Shown: positions 1 through 7,299 of the stretch, one piece after another | Numbering within the stretch: the first letter of the stretch is position 1 | How the letters are laid out: each line of letters opens with the position of its first letter | Assembly (NCBI GenBank): GCA_023438325.1 | Contig: JAEXRB010000341.1 | Coordinates: forward strand, 1-9,528 | DNA length: 9,528 bases | Direction of reading: 5' to 3' | Origin: Pseudomonadota bacterium | Lineage (GTDB): Bacteria; Pseudomonadota; Gammaproteobacteria; Xanthomonadales; Xanthomonadaceae | Translations under genes and position numbers: made by a program | Notes under the pieces: generated by a model | What the model was told of the DNA's origin: nothing | What the model saw: the letters and a program-made list of their open reading frames with translations, nothing else | The model's database searches: none

Positions 1-1354
1 TGTTGACCGTTACCGATGCCTCGGCATAGGTGCCGGCGGCGATGTGAATGATGTTGCCGATGTCGGCCTCGTTCACCGCATGCTGGATGCTTGCACACGG
101 GTTGGTCGCGATGGAGCAATCGTTGGAGACATTGCTGCCACCGGGCGCGACATAGCGATCGCTGCGAATCCACAGATCACCGTAGGCCTCCAGAATTTCG
201 CCGTGTACTTCGATACCGCCACCCATGGTGGGCGAGGCACCTGTCGCCCCGAGATACTGGCCACCAGGCTGTTGCAGAGAGGCGATGTAGGCAAACGCGT
301 TGGCGATCTGCACCTGGTAGGTCACAGGATTCACCGCCTGCAATGCCTGAATCGCGAAGGCGGTGGTCTGCCCGCTCGCGTTGCCGTTCTCGACGGTCTG
401 CGAGGAGGAGCTCACAAAGCCACCATTCGGCGCCTGATAGTTCAAAAGCAGCACCGCCAGCCCGGCATTGGAATTGGCCGAGGCCCAATTGCCCGAGATC
501 GGCGCCACGTTCGTTCCGGTGGCGGCACCTGCCCACAGACCCCCGGCCAATCCGATCACGTCATAAGTATCGTGGGTCGGGCTGGCGGAATTGAGGCTGT
601 TGATCACCTGCCCGATGAAGGCCGCATGGGCCGTGGACTGACCGGCAAGATGCGCTGCGATCGTCACCTTGCTCAGATCCCATGCAACCAGTTCCGGAAT
701 GCCACCGCCATTACGCGATGCCATCACGGCACTGGCGTAACCGTGCGCATTGAAATTGTTGCCCTCGCCATACTCACCTGCAGCGAGTTTGCTCCAGAAC
801 CCGACCTGCACCAGATCGGCATAGGCGGGATCACCGGAGACGGATGTCAGCAGTTGCAGGAACAGCGGATCGTGCGTGGCGAAGCGATGATCGCCATCGG
901 TGAACTGAAAACCCGAGATACAGGCAATTCCCGCGAGGTGACATCCCCCGTTGGCGACAGCCGCATCCAGGTGATCCGTATCTGCGGTATGCGCATAGGC
1001 GCGCAGCAGACCCAGCGCCGTCGCACCCTGGGTGTTGGCAGTTCCTCCGCCCCCCACGGTCCAGGGGAAACCACCGTTGCCCAATTGCTGCGCAATGAGC
1101 CAATCGGCCGCATCCTGAAGCACCTGCACCTGCCCGGCCTTGGGCGCGGCCAAACCAGGCTTGGCCTTGTTCGCATCCATCTGGACATGCACGGGTCTTG
1201 GCTGTAGTCCAAGCTCCCACTCCAAGTCCGCCGCCACCGCAGGCGAGACCATACCCGCCACCACCAGGGCGCAAGCAGTGAGCATGCCCAGCCAGCGCGG
1301 ATGCTTGTCGCTGGCGGCAAGGTTCAAGAGCAGATTCGACGGATTGGATCGCAT
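1..1354 (-). CDS. Secreted protein with toroid (terpenoid-cyclase-like) region and start of a beta-helix, 3' end outside window
   Basis: This is an open frame of 451 codons running off the left edge without a stop. The ATG at 1354 is preceded by AAGGA (1362-1366), 7 bases upstream. Residues 1-41 form a signal peptide: a charged N-terminus, a hydrophobic stretch at about 22-36, and an AVA cleavage motif at 39-41. Residues 75-395 contain alternating helices with loops such as QLGNGGFPW (90-98), QAPNGGF (307-313) and QQPGGQY (361-367). These resemble the QW-type repeats of alpha/alpha-toroid proteins (prenyltransferase/squalene-cyclase fold). Residues 413-451 (C413, C420, then ASIQHAV and IAAGTYAE) look like the opening of a right-handed beta-helix of the DUF1565 kind. 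The protein is presumably exported and perhaps surface-bound; no enzymatic activity can be assigned. The missing C-terminus could carry a sorting signal (IPTL/PEP-CTERM) or an autotransporter domain. It faces away from the dehydrogenase gene, so the two do not share a transcript. Confidence 0.85.
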   Translation of the reverse strand, partial: MRSNPSNLLLNLAASDKHPRWLGMLTACALVVAGMVSPAVAADLEWELGLQPRPVHVQMDANKAKPGLAAPKAGQVQVLQDAADWLIAQQLGNGGFPWTVGGGGTANTQGATALGLLRAYAHTADTDHLDAAVANGGCHLAGIACISGFQFTDGDHRFATHDPLFLQLLTSVSGDPAYADLVQVGFWSKLAAGEYGEGNNFNAHGYASAVMASRNGGGIPELVAWDLSKVTIAAHLAGQSTAHAAFIGQVINSLNSASPTHDTYDVIGLAGGLWAGAATGTNVAPISGNWASANSNAGLAVLLLNYQAPNGGFVSSSSQTVENGNASGQTTAFAIQALQAVNPVTYQVQIANAFAYIASLQQPGGQYLGATGASPTMGGGIEVHGEILEAYGDLWIRSDRYVAPGGSNVSNDCSIATNPCASIQHAVNEADIGNIIHIAAGTYAEASVTVN

Positions 1355-1480
1355 GACGGATTCCTTCGGCGAGAGGCGAATTGCGTGGAAAGAAGAAAAG
1401 ACGAAAGCGGAAGCAGCCCTGGCGCCAGCAACGAGCCGGGGCAAAGATGCATAGCGAAATAATGTGTGTGAGCGGCTCAT

Positions 1481-1500
1481 GCGCACGGCATGCGGTGCGC
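1481..1500. repeat. Imperfect 20-bp palindrome upstream of the secreted-protein gene
   Basis: GCGCAC and GTGCGC form 6-bp arms around a centre that is itself palindromic (GCATGC). Nine of ten base pairs match, with one G/G mismatch at 1487/1494. It lies 127 bases upstream of the ATG at 1354, a position suited to an operator or to a structured 5' leader. No T-run follows on either strand, so it is not an intrinsic terminator. Its function is unknown, and a chance palindrome in GC-rich DNA is possible. Confidence 0.4.
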
Positions 1501-1715
1501 TGGCGTCGGGAGCAATGTCGGAAGCGGCGTCGCAAGCGCTCAGCGCTGCGAAAGGAAGCAGCCGTTGCGTATCGCCCGCTCGCTCGCGTGAGAGGAGGTG
1601 AAGTATCCGTTGCCGCAACCGCAGCAGAAGCTTCGGAGAGAGGCATCTCATCCCCGAAATCCGGATCAAACCATTGCGTATGGCGAGATTTCTCCGCATC
1701 CCCCTCTCCTGGTTC

Positions 1716-1737
1716 TGGAGACACTGACGCGTCTCCA
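1716..1737. repeat. Stem-loop: 7-bp arms, 8-base loop
   Basis: TGGAGAC (1716-1722) and GTCTCCA (1731-1737) are perfect inverted repeats around an 8-base loop. The arms can be extended by allowing a bulged C at 1715. No T-run follows on either strand, so an intrinsic terminator is unlikely. It could be a protein-binding site or part of an interspersed repeat. Confidence 0.4.
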
Positions 1738-2035
1738 AGCCGATTCCCCGTCGGCACAATGAGAACCTTACCTCACTTTCAAGCTTCATTCACCCCTCAT
1801 TTGGGGTAAAAAGCATGAAAAGTTGTTCTTTTCTTGATCAAGTCAGTGAGTATTGGTGATTTTTCGTGCGCAAATGAAGAGCTTCAGAACAAAGCTTCGA
1901 GTCATCGATGCAAGGACGGTTCGATACTCACCACCTTCATCCTCGATGAGCCTGCACCCAAGCCGTGGCCTCCACTTGAGCCACTGAACAAGTCACAGCC
2001 GTCACGCCTTGTGCATGCTGATGCGCGATGCGTCG

Positions 2036-2087
2036 TGTGACTTTCAAGCCGTGATCACCCTGGCGCGACTTACAATCGTCAGTCACA
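2036..2087 (+). promoter_or_regulatory. Candidate promoter/operator region of the dehydrogenase gene
   Basis: TACAAT at 2071-2076 matches the sigma-70 -10 consensus at 5 of 6 bases and would start transcription near 2083, leaving a leader of about 23 bases. No good -35 box is seen at the expected distance. Instead there is a perfect 8-bp palindrome GTGATCAC (2051-2058). In addition, TGTGACT (2036-2042) and AGTCACA (2081-2087) form a 7-bp inverted repeat that brackets the whole region. The weak -35 and these flanking symmetries would fit an activator- or repressor-controlled promoter. This is inference from position and symmetry only. Confidence 0.35.
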
Positions 2088-2105
2088 AACTTTCAGGAGA
2101 ACGAC

Positions 2106-2873
2106 ATGGTTTCCGCTGATGTGCGTGCGGTGGTAAGTGGTGGTGCGTCCGGGCTGGGGCTGGCAACGGCGCGGCGCATCGTGTCGGATGGCGGCAAGGT
2201 GGTGCTGCTCGATTTGAACGATGAAAAGGGCCAGGCGGCAGCGGCGGAACTGGGTGCGGCGGCGCATTACGTGCATCTGGACGTGACCGATGAAGCCGCC
2301 ACGGCGGCAGCACTGATGCAGGCCCAAGAGCGCATGGGCGGGCTGAATGCAGCGATTTCGTGCGCGGGCATTCTCGGCGCGGGCCGTGCCCTCGGGCGCG
2401 AGGGGGCGATGCCGCTGGCACAGTTCGCAACCACGGTGACGGTGAACCTGATCGGCAGTTTCAATCTGGCCAAGGCATCCGCCGAGCTGATGCAGCACAA
2501 CGCGGCGAACACGGACGGCGAGCGCGGGGCGATCGTGTTCACTGCGTCGATTGCCGCATTCGAGGGGCAGGTCGGTCAGGCGGCCTATGCCGCCAGCAAG
2601 GGTGGCGTGGTCGGAATGACGCTGCCTCTGGCGCGCGAGTTCACCCGCATCGGCGTGCGCGTGATGACGGTGGCGCCGGGCGTGTTCCACACGCCGATGG
2701 TGGATGGCATGCCCGAAGCGGTATATCAGTCGCTGTGCGCGCAGGTGCCGTTCCCGTCGCGACTCGGCGCTCCGGCGGAGTTCGCCGATACGGTGGCTTT
2801 CGTCCTCGGCAATGGCTATCTCAATGGCAGCGTGATCCGCGTGGATGGCGCGATCCGGCTGCAGCCCAAATAA
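2106..2873 (+). CDS. NAD-dependent short-chain dehydrogenase/reductase (3-hydroxyacyl-CoA dehydrogenase type II-like)
   Basis: This is a complete 255-residue classical SDR, the usual length for the family. The start is fixed by AGGAGA (2095-2100), 5 bases before the ATG. The Rossmann glycine motif SGGASGLG is at 11-18. An acidic residue at the end of beta-2 (D36) favours NAD(H) over NADP(H). LDV at 58-60 fits the adenine-ring contact, and SCAG (85-88) replaces the common NNAG. The catalytic set is N114, S148, Y161 and K165 (YAASK 161-165), followed by VAPGVFHTPM at 189-198. The conserved stretches resemble 3-hydroxyacyl-CoA / 17-beta-hydroxysteroid dehydrogenase type 10 proteins, which act in fatty-acid or branched-chain acyl-CoA oxidation in the cytoplasm. 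A FabG-like or other alcohol dehydrogenase role cannot be excluded. The gene stands alone on the plus strand and converges on the polysaccharide operon with 3 bases between the two stop codons, so no functional link is implied. Confidence 0.9.
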   Translation: MVSADVRAVVSGGASGLGLATARRIVSDGGKVVLLDLNDEKGQAAAAELGAAAHYVHLDVTDEAATAAALMQAQERMGGLNAAISCAGILGAGRALGREGAMPLAQFATTVTVNLIGSFNLAKASAELMQHNAANTDGERGAIVFTASIAAFEGQVGQAAYAASKGGVVGMTLPLAREFTRIGVRVMTVAPGVFHTPMVDGMPEAVYQSLCAQVPFPSRLGAPAEFADTVAFVLGNGYLNGSVIRVDGAIRLQPK

Positions 2874-2876
2874 CGC

Positions 2877-3716
2877 CTATCGCACCCGCCACCATGCCCG
2901 CATGGCGGCGAGCGGAAAATGCGCTGCCAGGCCGGAAAACACCAGGCAGCGCAACCACAACGGGCTGGATGCGGCATCGAACTTGCGAAAGTAACGCCAC
3001 ATGCCACGGTGCTTTTGCCACTCCACCCAGATCGGACGGCGGCGGCTGGAAGTGCCTTTGTGATGGATCACGGGAACATCGTCGGCAATGGCGATGCGCA
3101 AACCGGTGGCGAGCACGCGGCGGCACAGATCCAGATCTTCGCAATGCAGGACATAGTCGGTATCGAACCCGCCGAGGCGTTCGAACAGGTCGCGTGGCAT
3201 CAGCATCAGGGCGCCGGATGTGGCTTCCACGTCGATCAGGCCGGCCACGGGAGCCGTATCCGCCTGCGCTTCAGCGGAGCGCAGGCCAAGTGCCTGGGCA
3301 ATGGCACGCCCAGGCAACGGCGTGCGGCGCCGCGCTGCGGCCTGCATCGAGCCATCCGGGTTGAGCAGGCGCGCGCCGAGCAAGCCGATATCGGGCTGGG
3401 CATCCAGATGCGTGCACAGGTGCGAAAGCGTATCGGGCCGCAAGCGGCAATCGGGATTGACGAACAACAGGCGTGACGCACGGGCGCAGGCAGCGCCCTG
3501 ATTGCAGGCCGTTCCGAAACCGGGATTGCCAGCGTTGCGCAACAGCGTCAACGCCGGATGTGGAGGCAAACGCTCCGGAGCACCATCGCGCGAGGCGTTG
3601 TCCACCACTACAACCTGCACCGCGACATCCTGCGCCAGAAGATCGGCGACGCAGGAAATCAGATATTCGCCGCTGTCATGACTGACGACGATGGCCGTGA
3701 CGACAGGCGGCGACAT
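2877..3716 (-). CDS. GT2-family glycosyltransferase (WbbL-like, rhamnosyltransferase type)
   Basis: This predicted protein has 279 residues and is the last gene of the operon. The GT-A nucleotide-binding start is TAIVVSHDSG (7-16), with VVVDNAS at 36-42 and GNPGFGTACNQG at 63-74. The DXD-equivalent is NPD at 87-89 (LLFVNPDCRL). The acceptor-side acidic motif is HCEDLDLCRR (191-200), and H218/H219 follow. This order is typical of COG1216 enzymes that add rhamnose or a similar sugar from a nucleotide donor to a lipid-linked glycan. The C-terminus (about 252-275) is hydrophobic and may touch the membrane. The ATG at 3716 is preferred because the homologous part begins there; the upstream in-frame extension is shadow sequence of the preceding gene. 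No clear Shine-Dalgarno is seen and the preceding stop is only 10 bases away, so coupled translation is likely. The donor and acceptor sugars are unknown. Confidence 0.88.
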   Translation of the reverse strand: MSPPVVTAIVVSHDSGEYLISCVADLLAQDVAVQVVVVDNASRDGAPERLPPHPALTLLRNAGNPGFGTACNQGAACARASRLLFVNPDCRLRPDTLSHLCTHLDAQPDIGLLGARLLNPDGSMQAAARRRTPLPGRAIAQALGLRSAEAQADTAPVAGLIDVEATSGALMLMPRDLFERLGGFDTDYVLHCEDLDLCRRVLATGLRIAIADDVPVIHHKGTSSRRRPIWVEWQKHRGMWRYFRKFDAASSPLWLRCLVFSGLAAHFPLAAMRAWWRVR

Positions 3717-3726
3717 GCGCAATGTT

Positions 3727-5517
3727 TCAGAGCGCGCTGCGCCAGCCGGCGCTTTGCGATTGCGCGAATGCGTATGCCGCCGGCCATGCACGCAGACCAA
3801 CCGCCAATCCACGCAACTCGGCGCGGAACGCAGCCACGCAGGCAGCGGCATCCCAATGTGCCGGCCAGCCGGCCAGGCGCGGCACTTCGCCACCGACCAA
3901 TGCCTTGCCTTGCGCTTCCACCGCCGCACGCAGATCGGCCAGCCAGTAAACCGGCGGCGATGCCGTTCCTGCGAACGCCTGCTGCATGCGCTCCACCACG
4001 CTGGAGCGGTGGTAGGCCAGGTATTCGGTCAGATAGGTGCCGAGGGTGTCGTCGTTGGCGGCCGCCATGTCGTCCAGCTTGGCTGCCAGCACGCCGAGTC
4101 GATGCGCCGGATCGGCAGCATAGACATCCTGTGCCACGTGCGCAGCCAGCCCGGCCAGGCACTGCGCCGCATCCGGACGCCCCAGTGCATCGTCGGCGCT
4201 CACGCCGAGGGCGATTTGCATCAGTGCGAACGGGAACGCCACATCCACGCCATCGGCATGCGCCAATCGCATCAATTCCACTTGCAGTTCGCTGGCGCGA
4301 TGCGCACCAGGCAAGGTGCAGGGAATCAGTCGGCCGCCATCGAAAGCCAGCGGCGCGAGGCGCTCACCCACGCCCGCGCCAAAACGGTTCGGGCCACTCC
4401 ACAGCGCAGGCGTGCGGTAGGTCGCAAGATACGTCTCGCGTGTCGCGGTCATGCCGGCGCGTTCTTTGTCACCAAGCTGGAACGGCAAGGTGGGATCGGT
4501 CAACGCGAATTGCCCGGCCCGGCCCACGGCCGTGAATGCGACGCGACGTTCCGGGCGCAGCCAAGGCGCTCGCGCAACGATGACACCTTGCAGGCTGTCG
4601 CGTTGCAGACGTGCAGCAGGCTGCATCGTGCAGGCCTGCGCCAACGTGGCGCCGCACATGGCCAGTTGTTCGGCCAGCGGATCTGTTTCCGGCGCATGCC
4701 CGGCCGTCTGCGCATCCGACGCTGAATCGAAACTGCGCGTGGCAAAGATGCGGCCATCGGCATAAAGCCCGGCTGCGTATTCTGGGTGGCGCAACAGCGG
4801 CAAGGCAGTATCGGCATCCAGAAAAACGTGTCGCGTTCCGGCAGCCATGAGCGCAACCAGATTGCGCACCGCGCCCGAAGCGCCAGCCACGGGCGTCAGC
4901 AGCCAGCGCAAGGCATCCGCCTGCTCGGGCAAGGCATCGGCGAGTGCGGTGACGATACGCGCAGCCTTGTCGGCGGTGACGTGATGTGTGGTGATGCCGG
5001 CCTCTCGCGAGAATGCCGCGATCGCCTCGTCGTGCTCGGCGCGCAGCGCGGCATCGGCTTCCAGGTCGATCACATGAACCGGCCATGCGAGCCCGAAACG
5101 CTGCGCATGCCCGGCCAGTGCATCGAGCATCGTACGCAGCTGCCCGGACGTGGCAGGCGCACGCAGGAACACGCCGGATACCGGCGCCTGCGGATCGCCC
5201 GTCTGCGAAGAAAAACGCGCCATGAACTGCGCATCGGTCTGCATCAGGCCGCGCGCAGCGAACATTTCCAGCACCTTCTGCACTGCCGCCCCCTGCCCTT
5301 TCAGCGCCGGCAACGCCTCCATGATGCGGGTGACGTGATCGACCATCGGCAAAAACGGCTGGCACAGCTCGAAGGCACGCGCGACATCGGCGGTCATCAC
5401 GTGACTGCGGCCGGTTTCGGCTTCGAAAAACACGGCCTCGCCCGCACCAAGGCTGGCCATGCGGCCGGCGACGGAAGCGTAAAGGGGAACGGGATTGTCG
5501 GAAAGATGGGAAGTCAT
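3727..5517 (-). CDS. PqqD/RRE-like domain joined to a GT-A-like glycosyltransferase domain (uncharacterised)
   Basis: This predicted protein has 596 residues and matches no named gene that I recognise. Residues about 25-95 (GRSHVM at 36-41, an AFELC helix at 48-52, ALPALKG 68-74, FAARGLM 86-92) follow the pattern of PqqD-like winged-helix domains, the fold of RiPP recognition elements. From about residue 114 a GT-A-like core begins: VSGVFLRA (113-120), HVIDLEAD (148-155), VRNLVALMAAGT (217-228), then a putative DXD metal/nucleotide site FLDADTAL (232-239). Residues 300-596 are a mostly helical, alanine-rich tail of unknown role. No signal peptide or membrane segment is visible, so it should act in the cytoplasm. 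The start at 5517 lies 16 bases after the methyltransferase stop. The frame is open further upstream, but that part is methyltransferase shadow. Its position between surface-glycan genes suggests a role in glycan assembly. Both domain calls rest on pattern reading, the PqqD-like one being the less certain. Confidence 0.75.
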   Translation of the reverse strand: MTSHLSDNPVPLYASVAGRMASLGAGEAVFFEAETGRSHVMTADVARAFELCQPFLPMVDHVTRIMEALPALKGQGAAVQKVLEMFAARGLMQTDAQFMARFSSQTGDPQAPVSGVFLRAPATSGQLRTMLDALAGHAQRFGLAWPVHVIDLEADAALRAEHDEAIAAFSREAGITTHHVTADKAARIVTALADALPEQADALRWLLTPVAGASGAVRNLVALMAAGTRHVFLDADTALPLLRHPEYAAGLYADGRIFATRSFDSASDAQTAGHAPETDPLAEQLAMCGATLAQACTMQPAARLQRDSLQGVIVARAPWLRPERRVAFTAVGRAGQFALTDPTLPFQLGDKERAGMTATRETYLATYRTPALWSGPNRFGAGVGERLAPLAFDGGRLIPCTLPGAHRASELQVELMRLAHADGVDVAFPFALMQIALGVSADDALGRPDAAQCLAGLAAHVAQDVYAADPAHRLGVLAAKLDDMAAANDDTLGTYLTEYLAYHRSSVVERMQQAFAGTASPPVYWLADLRAAVEAQGKALVGGEVPRLAGWPAHWDAAACVAAFRAELRGLAVGLRAWPAAYAFAQSQSAGWRSAL

Positions 5518-5533
5518 GGAAAAATTCGTCAAG

Positions 5534-6412
5534 TCAACGCGAAGCGAGCCGTGCTTCCAGCTCGGCGCGTGCGGCACGCTCGGCCGCCAGCTCGGCTTCC
5601 AGTTGTTGCAACCGCAGGCCGGCGGCGATGTGCCGGCGCACTTCGTCGTTGTAGTGGGTGTAAACGCTTTCGCTGGCATCACCGAACAGGGCCAGCGAAG
5701 GAAGTTGTTCAAGGCGCTCGGGCGAGGCGCTGCATGCGGCGATGTAGTACAGCGGCGGATACGCTGCGGCTTCATTGATCGAGCCATCACCTGCCAGCAC
5801 GGCAGCTTGCCAAGCATCCCGTCGCGCAGGGTCAGTGACATCCCACAGGGCCGACTGGAACAGCAATTTCTGGCCGAACAGACGGTGCGCAGCAAAGCGT
5901 GACGCCAGCAACGCCTCGAACTGGTCACGATACAGTTCGCGCACGTGGTACTCATTCACCGTGCCGGGAATATCGCTGTAGTTGCGTTTGTCCGGCGTGG
6001 AAACCAACAGCAAGCCACCGGGTTTGAGCAGGCGTGCGAAGCCATCGAGCATGCGCTCTTGCGCCTCCACATGTTCCAGCGTTTCGAAGCTGGCAATCAA
6101 GTCGAAACTGGCCGATGGCAGGTGATCGAGCGCGGTGCAATCGGCCACGTCGAAACGCAGGTTGGCGCGCGTGCCGTAACGGGCGCGAGCATGCGCGATG
6201 GCCTGCGGAGAAATATCCAGCCCGAGCACCTCCTCGGCGGCATCGGCAAGCAAAGCCGATCCGTAACCCTCGCCACAGGCGGCATCGAGCACGCGCAGGC
6301 CGTGCGCGAGCGGGCGCGCAAACGCGTAGCGATGCATGTGCTCGTACCAGATTTCGCGCACACACTCGGGCGTGAAGCGCTCACCGGTGAATTCAAGTGA
6401 AGGCGTTGTCAT
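5534..6412 (-). CDS. SAM-dependent class I methyltransferase with C-terminal coiled coil
   Basis: This predicted protein has 292 residues. The Rossmann-like SAM site is clear: motif I VLDAACGEGYGS (41-52), acidic residue D66 in GLDIS, the ASFETLEHV motif (107-115), and LLKPGGLLLVSTP (128-140). NEYHVREL (153-160) follows, as in methyltransferases of polysaccharide loci. Residues about 255-290 are a charged heptad-like helix rich in L, E, A and R, predicted to be a coiled coil. It probably methylates a sugar hydroxyl or the non-reducing end of the growing chain in the cytoplasm. The ATG at 6412 overlaps the TGA of the upstream glycosyltransferase as ATGA. The frame extends upstream but only as shadow of that gene. 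In E. coli O9a the chain terminator WbdD also combines a methyltransferase with a coiled coil. Here there is no visible kinase domain and the coil is short, so the analogy is tentative. Confidence 0.88.
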   Translation of the reverse strand: MTTPSLEFTGERFTPECVREIWYEHMHRYAFARPLAHGLRVLDAACGEGYGSALLADAAEEVLGLDISPQAIAHARARYGTRANLRFDVADCTALDHLPSASFDLIASFETLEHVEAQERMLDGFARLLKPGGLLLVSTPDKRNYSDIPGTVNEYHVRELYRDQFEALLASRFAAHRLFGQKLLFQSALWDVTDPARRDAWQAAVLAGDGSINEAAAYPPLYYIAACSASPERLEQLPSLALFGDASESVYTHYNDEVRRHIAAGLRLQQLEAELAAERAARAELEARLASR

Positions 6413-7296
6413 ACGGGCGGAAAAAGTTCCTGTTGGATGCCGGCCACGGGCGCCTCCGCTGGTGGCATCGCCGCCCCTGCAAGCGTGGCGGCGATGCGCG
6501 CACGCAGCGCGGCCAGTGGATCGCGCAGGATGAAATCGGCAACCTGCGCATTGTAGTGCGGATAACGCGCCACGAGCCGCGCCAGATTTTCCCCGCCCGG
6601 CACGTGATCTTCCAGACTGAACGAAGCGCCGCCCCGATGCACGACATAAGCTGTATCGCACAATACGTTGCGCCAGCCATGCCCGGCGGCGCGGCGGCAG
6701 AAATCGTTTTCTTCGCCGTAGCCGCGTCCGAAGGTGGCGGCATCAAAATCGCCAATGGCATCCAGCGTGGCACGGCGCACGAACATGCAGAAGCCCACAC
6801 CGGTGGGAAGTTCGGGATATTCCGGTGAACCAGCCTCGCGCACGGCACGCGCCATGCCATCGGCCTCGTCCAGCGAAGGCACCGGCGCGGCGCGACAGAA
6901 ATCGGGCAAGGAACAGATTTCAGCATTGTTGGACCACGGCGTGACCGTGGCGATGCGCGCATCCGAGGCCGCACACGCCAGCATCGCCTCGTACCAACCG
7001 GGCGTAGCCCAGGCATCGGCGTTGAACAGGATCACGTCATCCGGTGCGGTTTCGGCAAACGCCAGATTCACGTTGCCGATGAAACCGAGATTCTTTTCGC
7101 GACGAACAGATTGAAATGCCAACCGGCTCGATGCGGCCTGCGTGGCGATCACCTGCGCCACTGCCGGATCAGGCGAGGCATCATCGGCCACGAACACGCG
7201 GGTGCCGGCAGGCAAGGTGCATTCGAGGCTGGCCAGACACCGAGTCAAGTCCTCGGCGGCCTGATAGGCCGGCACGATGATCGTTGCACCCATCAT
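6409..7296 (-). CDS. GT2-family glycosyltransferase
   Basis: This predicted protein has 295 residues with a GT-A fold. ATIIVPAYQA (4-13) opens the nucleotide-binding half, VADDASPD (36-43) holds the donor-binding acidic residues, and KNLGFIGNVN (68-77) follows. The DXD-equivalent is NADA (92-95). The acidic catalytic region is GYGEENDFCRR (192-202), with H220 downstream. Features match COG1216-type enzymes of O-antigen assembly; the transferred sugar cannot be read from sequence. The C-terminal 35 residues are alanine/proline-rich and probably flexible. Two consecutive ATG codons (7296 and 7293) are possible starts; the first lies 3 bases after the wzt stop. The stop overlaps the methyltransferase start. 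Both features indicate translational coupling within the operon. Confidence 0.9.
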   Translation of the reverse strand: MMGATIIVPAYQAAEDLTRCLASLECTLPAGTRVFVADDASPDPAVAQVIATQAASSRLAFQSVRREKNLGFIGNVNLAFAETAPDDVILFNADAWATPGWYEAMLACAASDARIATVTPWSNNAEICSLPDFCRAAPVPSLDEADGMARAVREAGSPEYPELPTGVGFCMFVRRATLDAIGDFDAATFGRGYGEENDFCRRAAGHGWRNVLCDTAYVVHRGGASFSLEDHVPGGENLARLVARYPHYNAQVADFILRDPLAALRARIAATLAGAAMPPAEAPVAGIQQELFPPV

Positions 7297-7299
7297 CGC

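Larger units (their letters stand above)
1355..2105. other. Long intergenic region without a convincing gene
   Basis: About 750 bases separate the divergently oriented secreted-protein gene and the dehydrogenase gene. Short open frames exist on both strands but show no GC-rich third-codon bias and no recognisable product. Visible content: an imperfect palindrome at 1481-1500, the motif AGCGCT-C-AGCGCT at 1535-1547, a 7-bp stem-loop at 1716-1737, a 5-bp hairpin ACCCC/GGGGT at 1792-1807, and a less GC-rich stretch at about 1755-1880. A related 15-mer occurs twice (1562-1576 and 1671-1685, 12 of 15 bases equal). The region must hold the promoters of both flanking genes. A small RNA or a degenerate interspersed repeat is possible but not shown. 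Confidence 0.6.

Noticed and set aside
44..1207. 387-codon open frame on the plus strand
   Set aside because: It lies antisense to the secreted-protein gene, has no recognisable domain and has histidine/arginine/glycine-rich composition typical of shadow frames in GC-rich DNA.
831..1757. 308-codon minus-strand frame spanning the intergenic region
   Set aside because: It overlaps the better-supported signal-peptide protein in another frame. Its product is low-complexity and has no ribosome-binding site or family features.
1792..1807. Hairpin ACCCC-TCATTT-GGGGT beside an A-run as an intrinsic terminator
   Set aside because: The stem is only 5 bp and no T-run follows it on either strand: the A-run is downstream on plus and the T-run is upstream on minus.
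1834..2040. 68-codon plus-strand frame starting at TTG (alternative GTG inside)
   Set aside because: Only about half of its third codon positions are G or C, no ribosome-binding site is visible, the start is weak and no family is recognised. A remnant of a degraded gene cannot be excluded.
3558..5778. Long plus-strand open frames antisense to the PqqD/GT gene
   Set aside because: They are shadow frames rich in R, A, P and H with no recognisable domains. The minus-strand gene has coherent domain structure and operon spacing.
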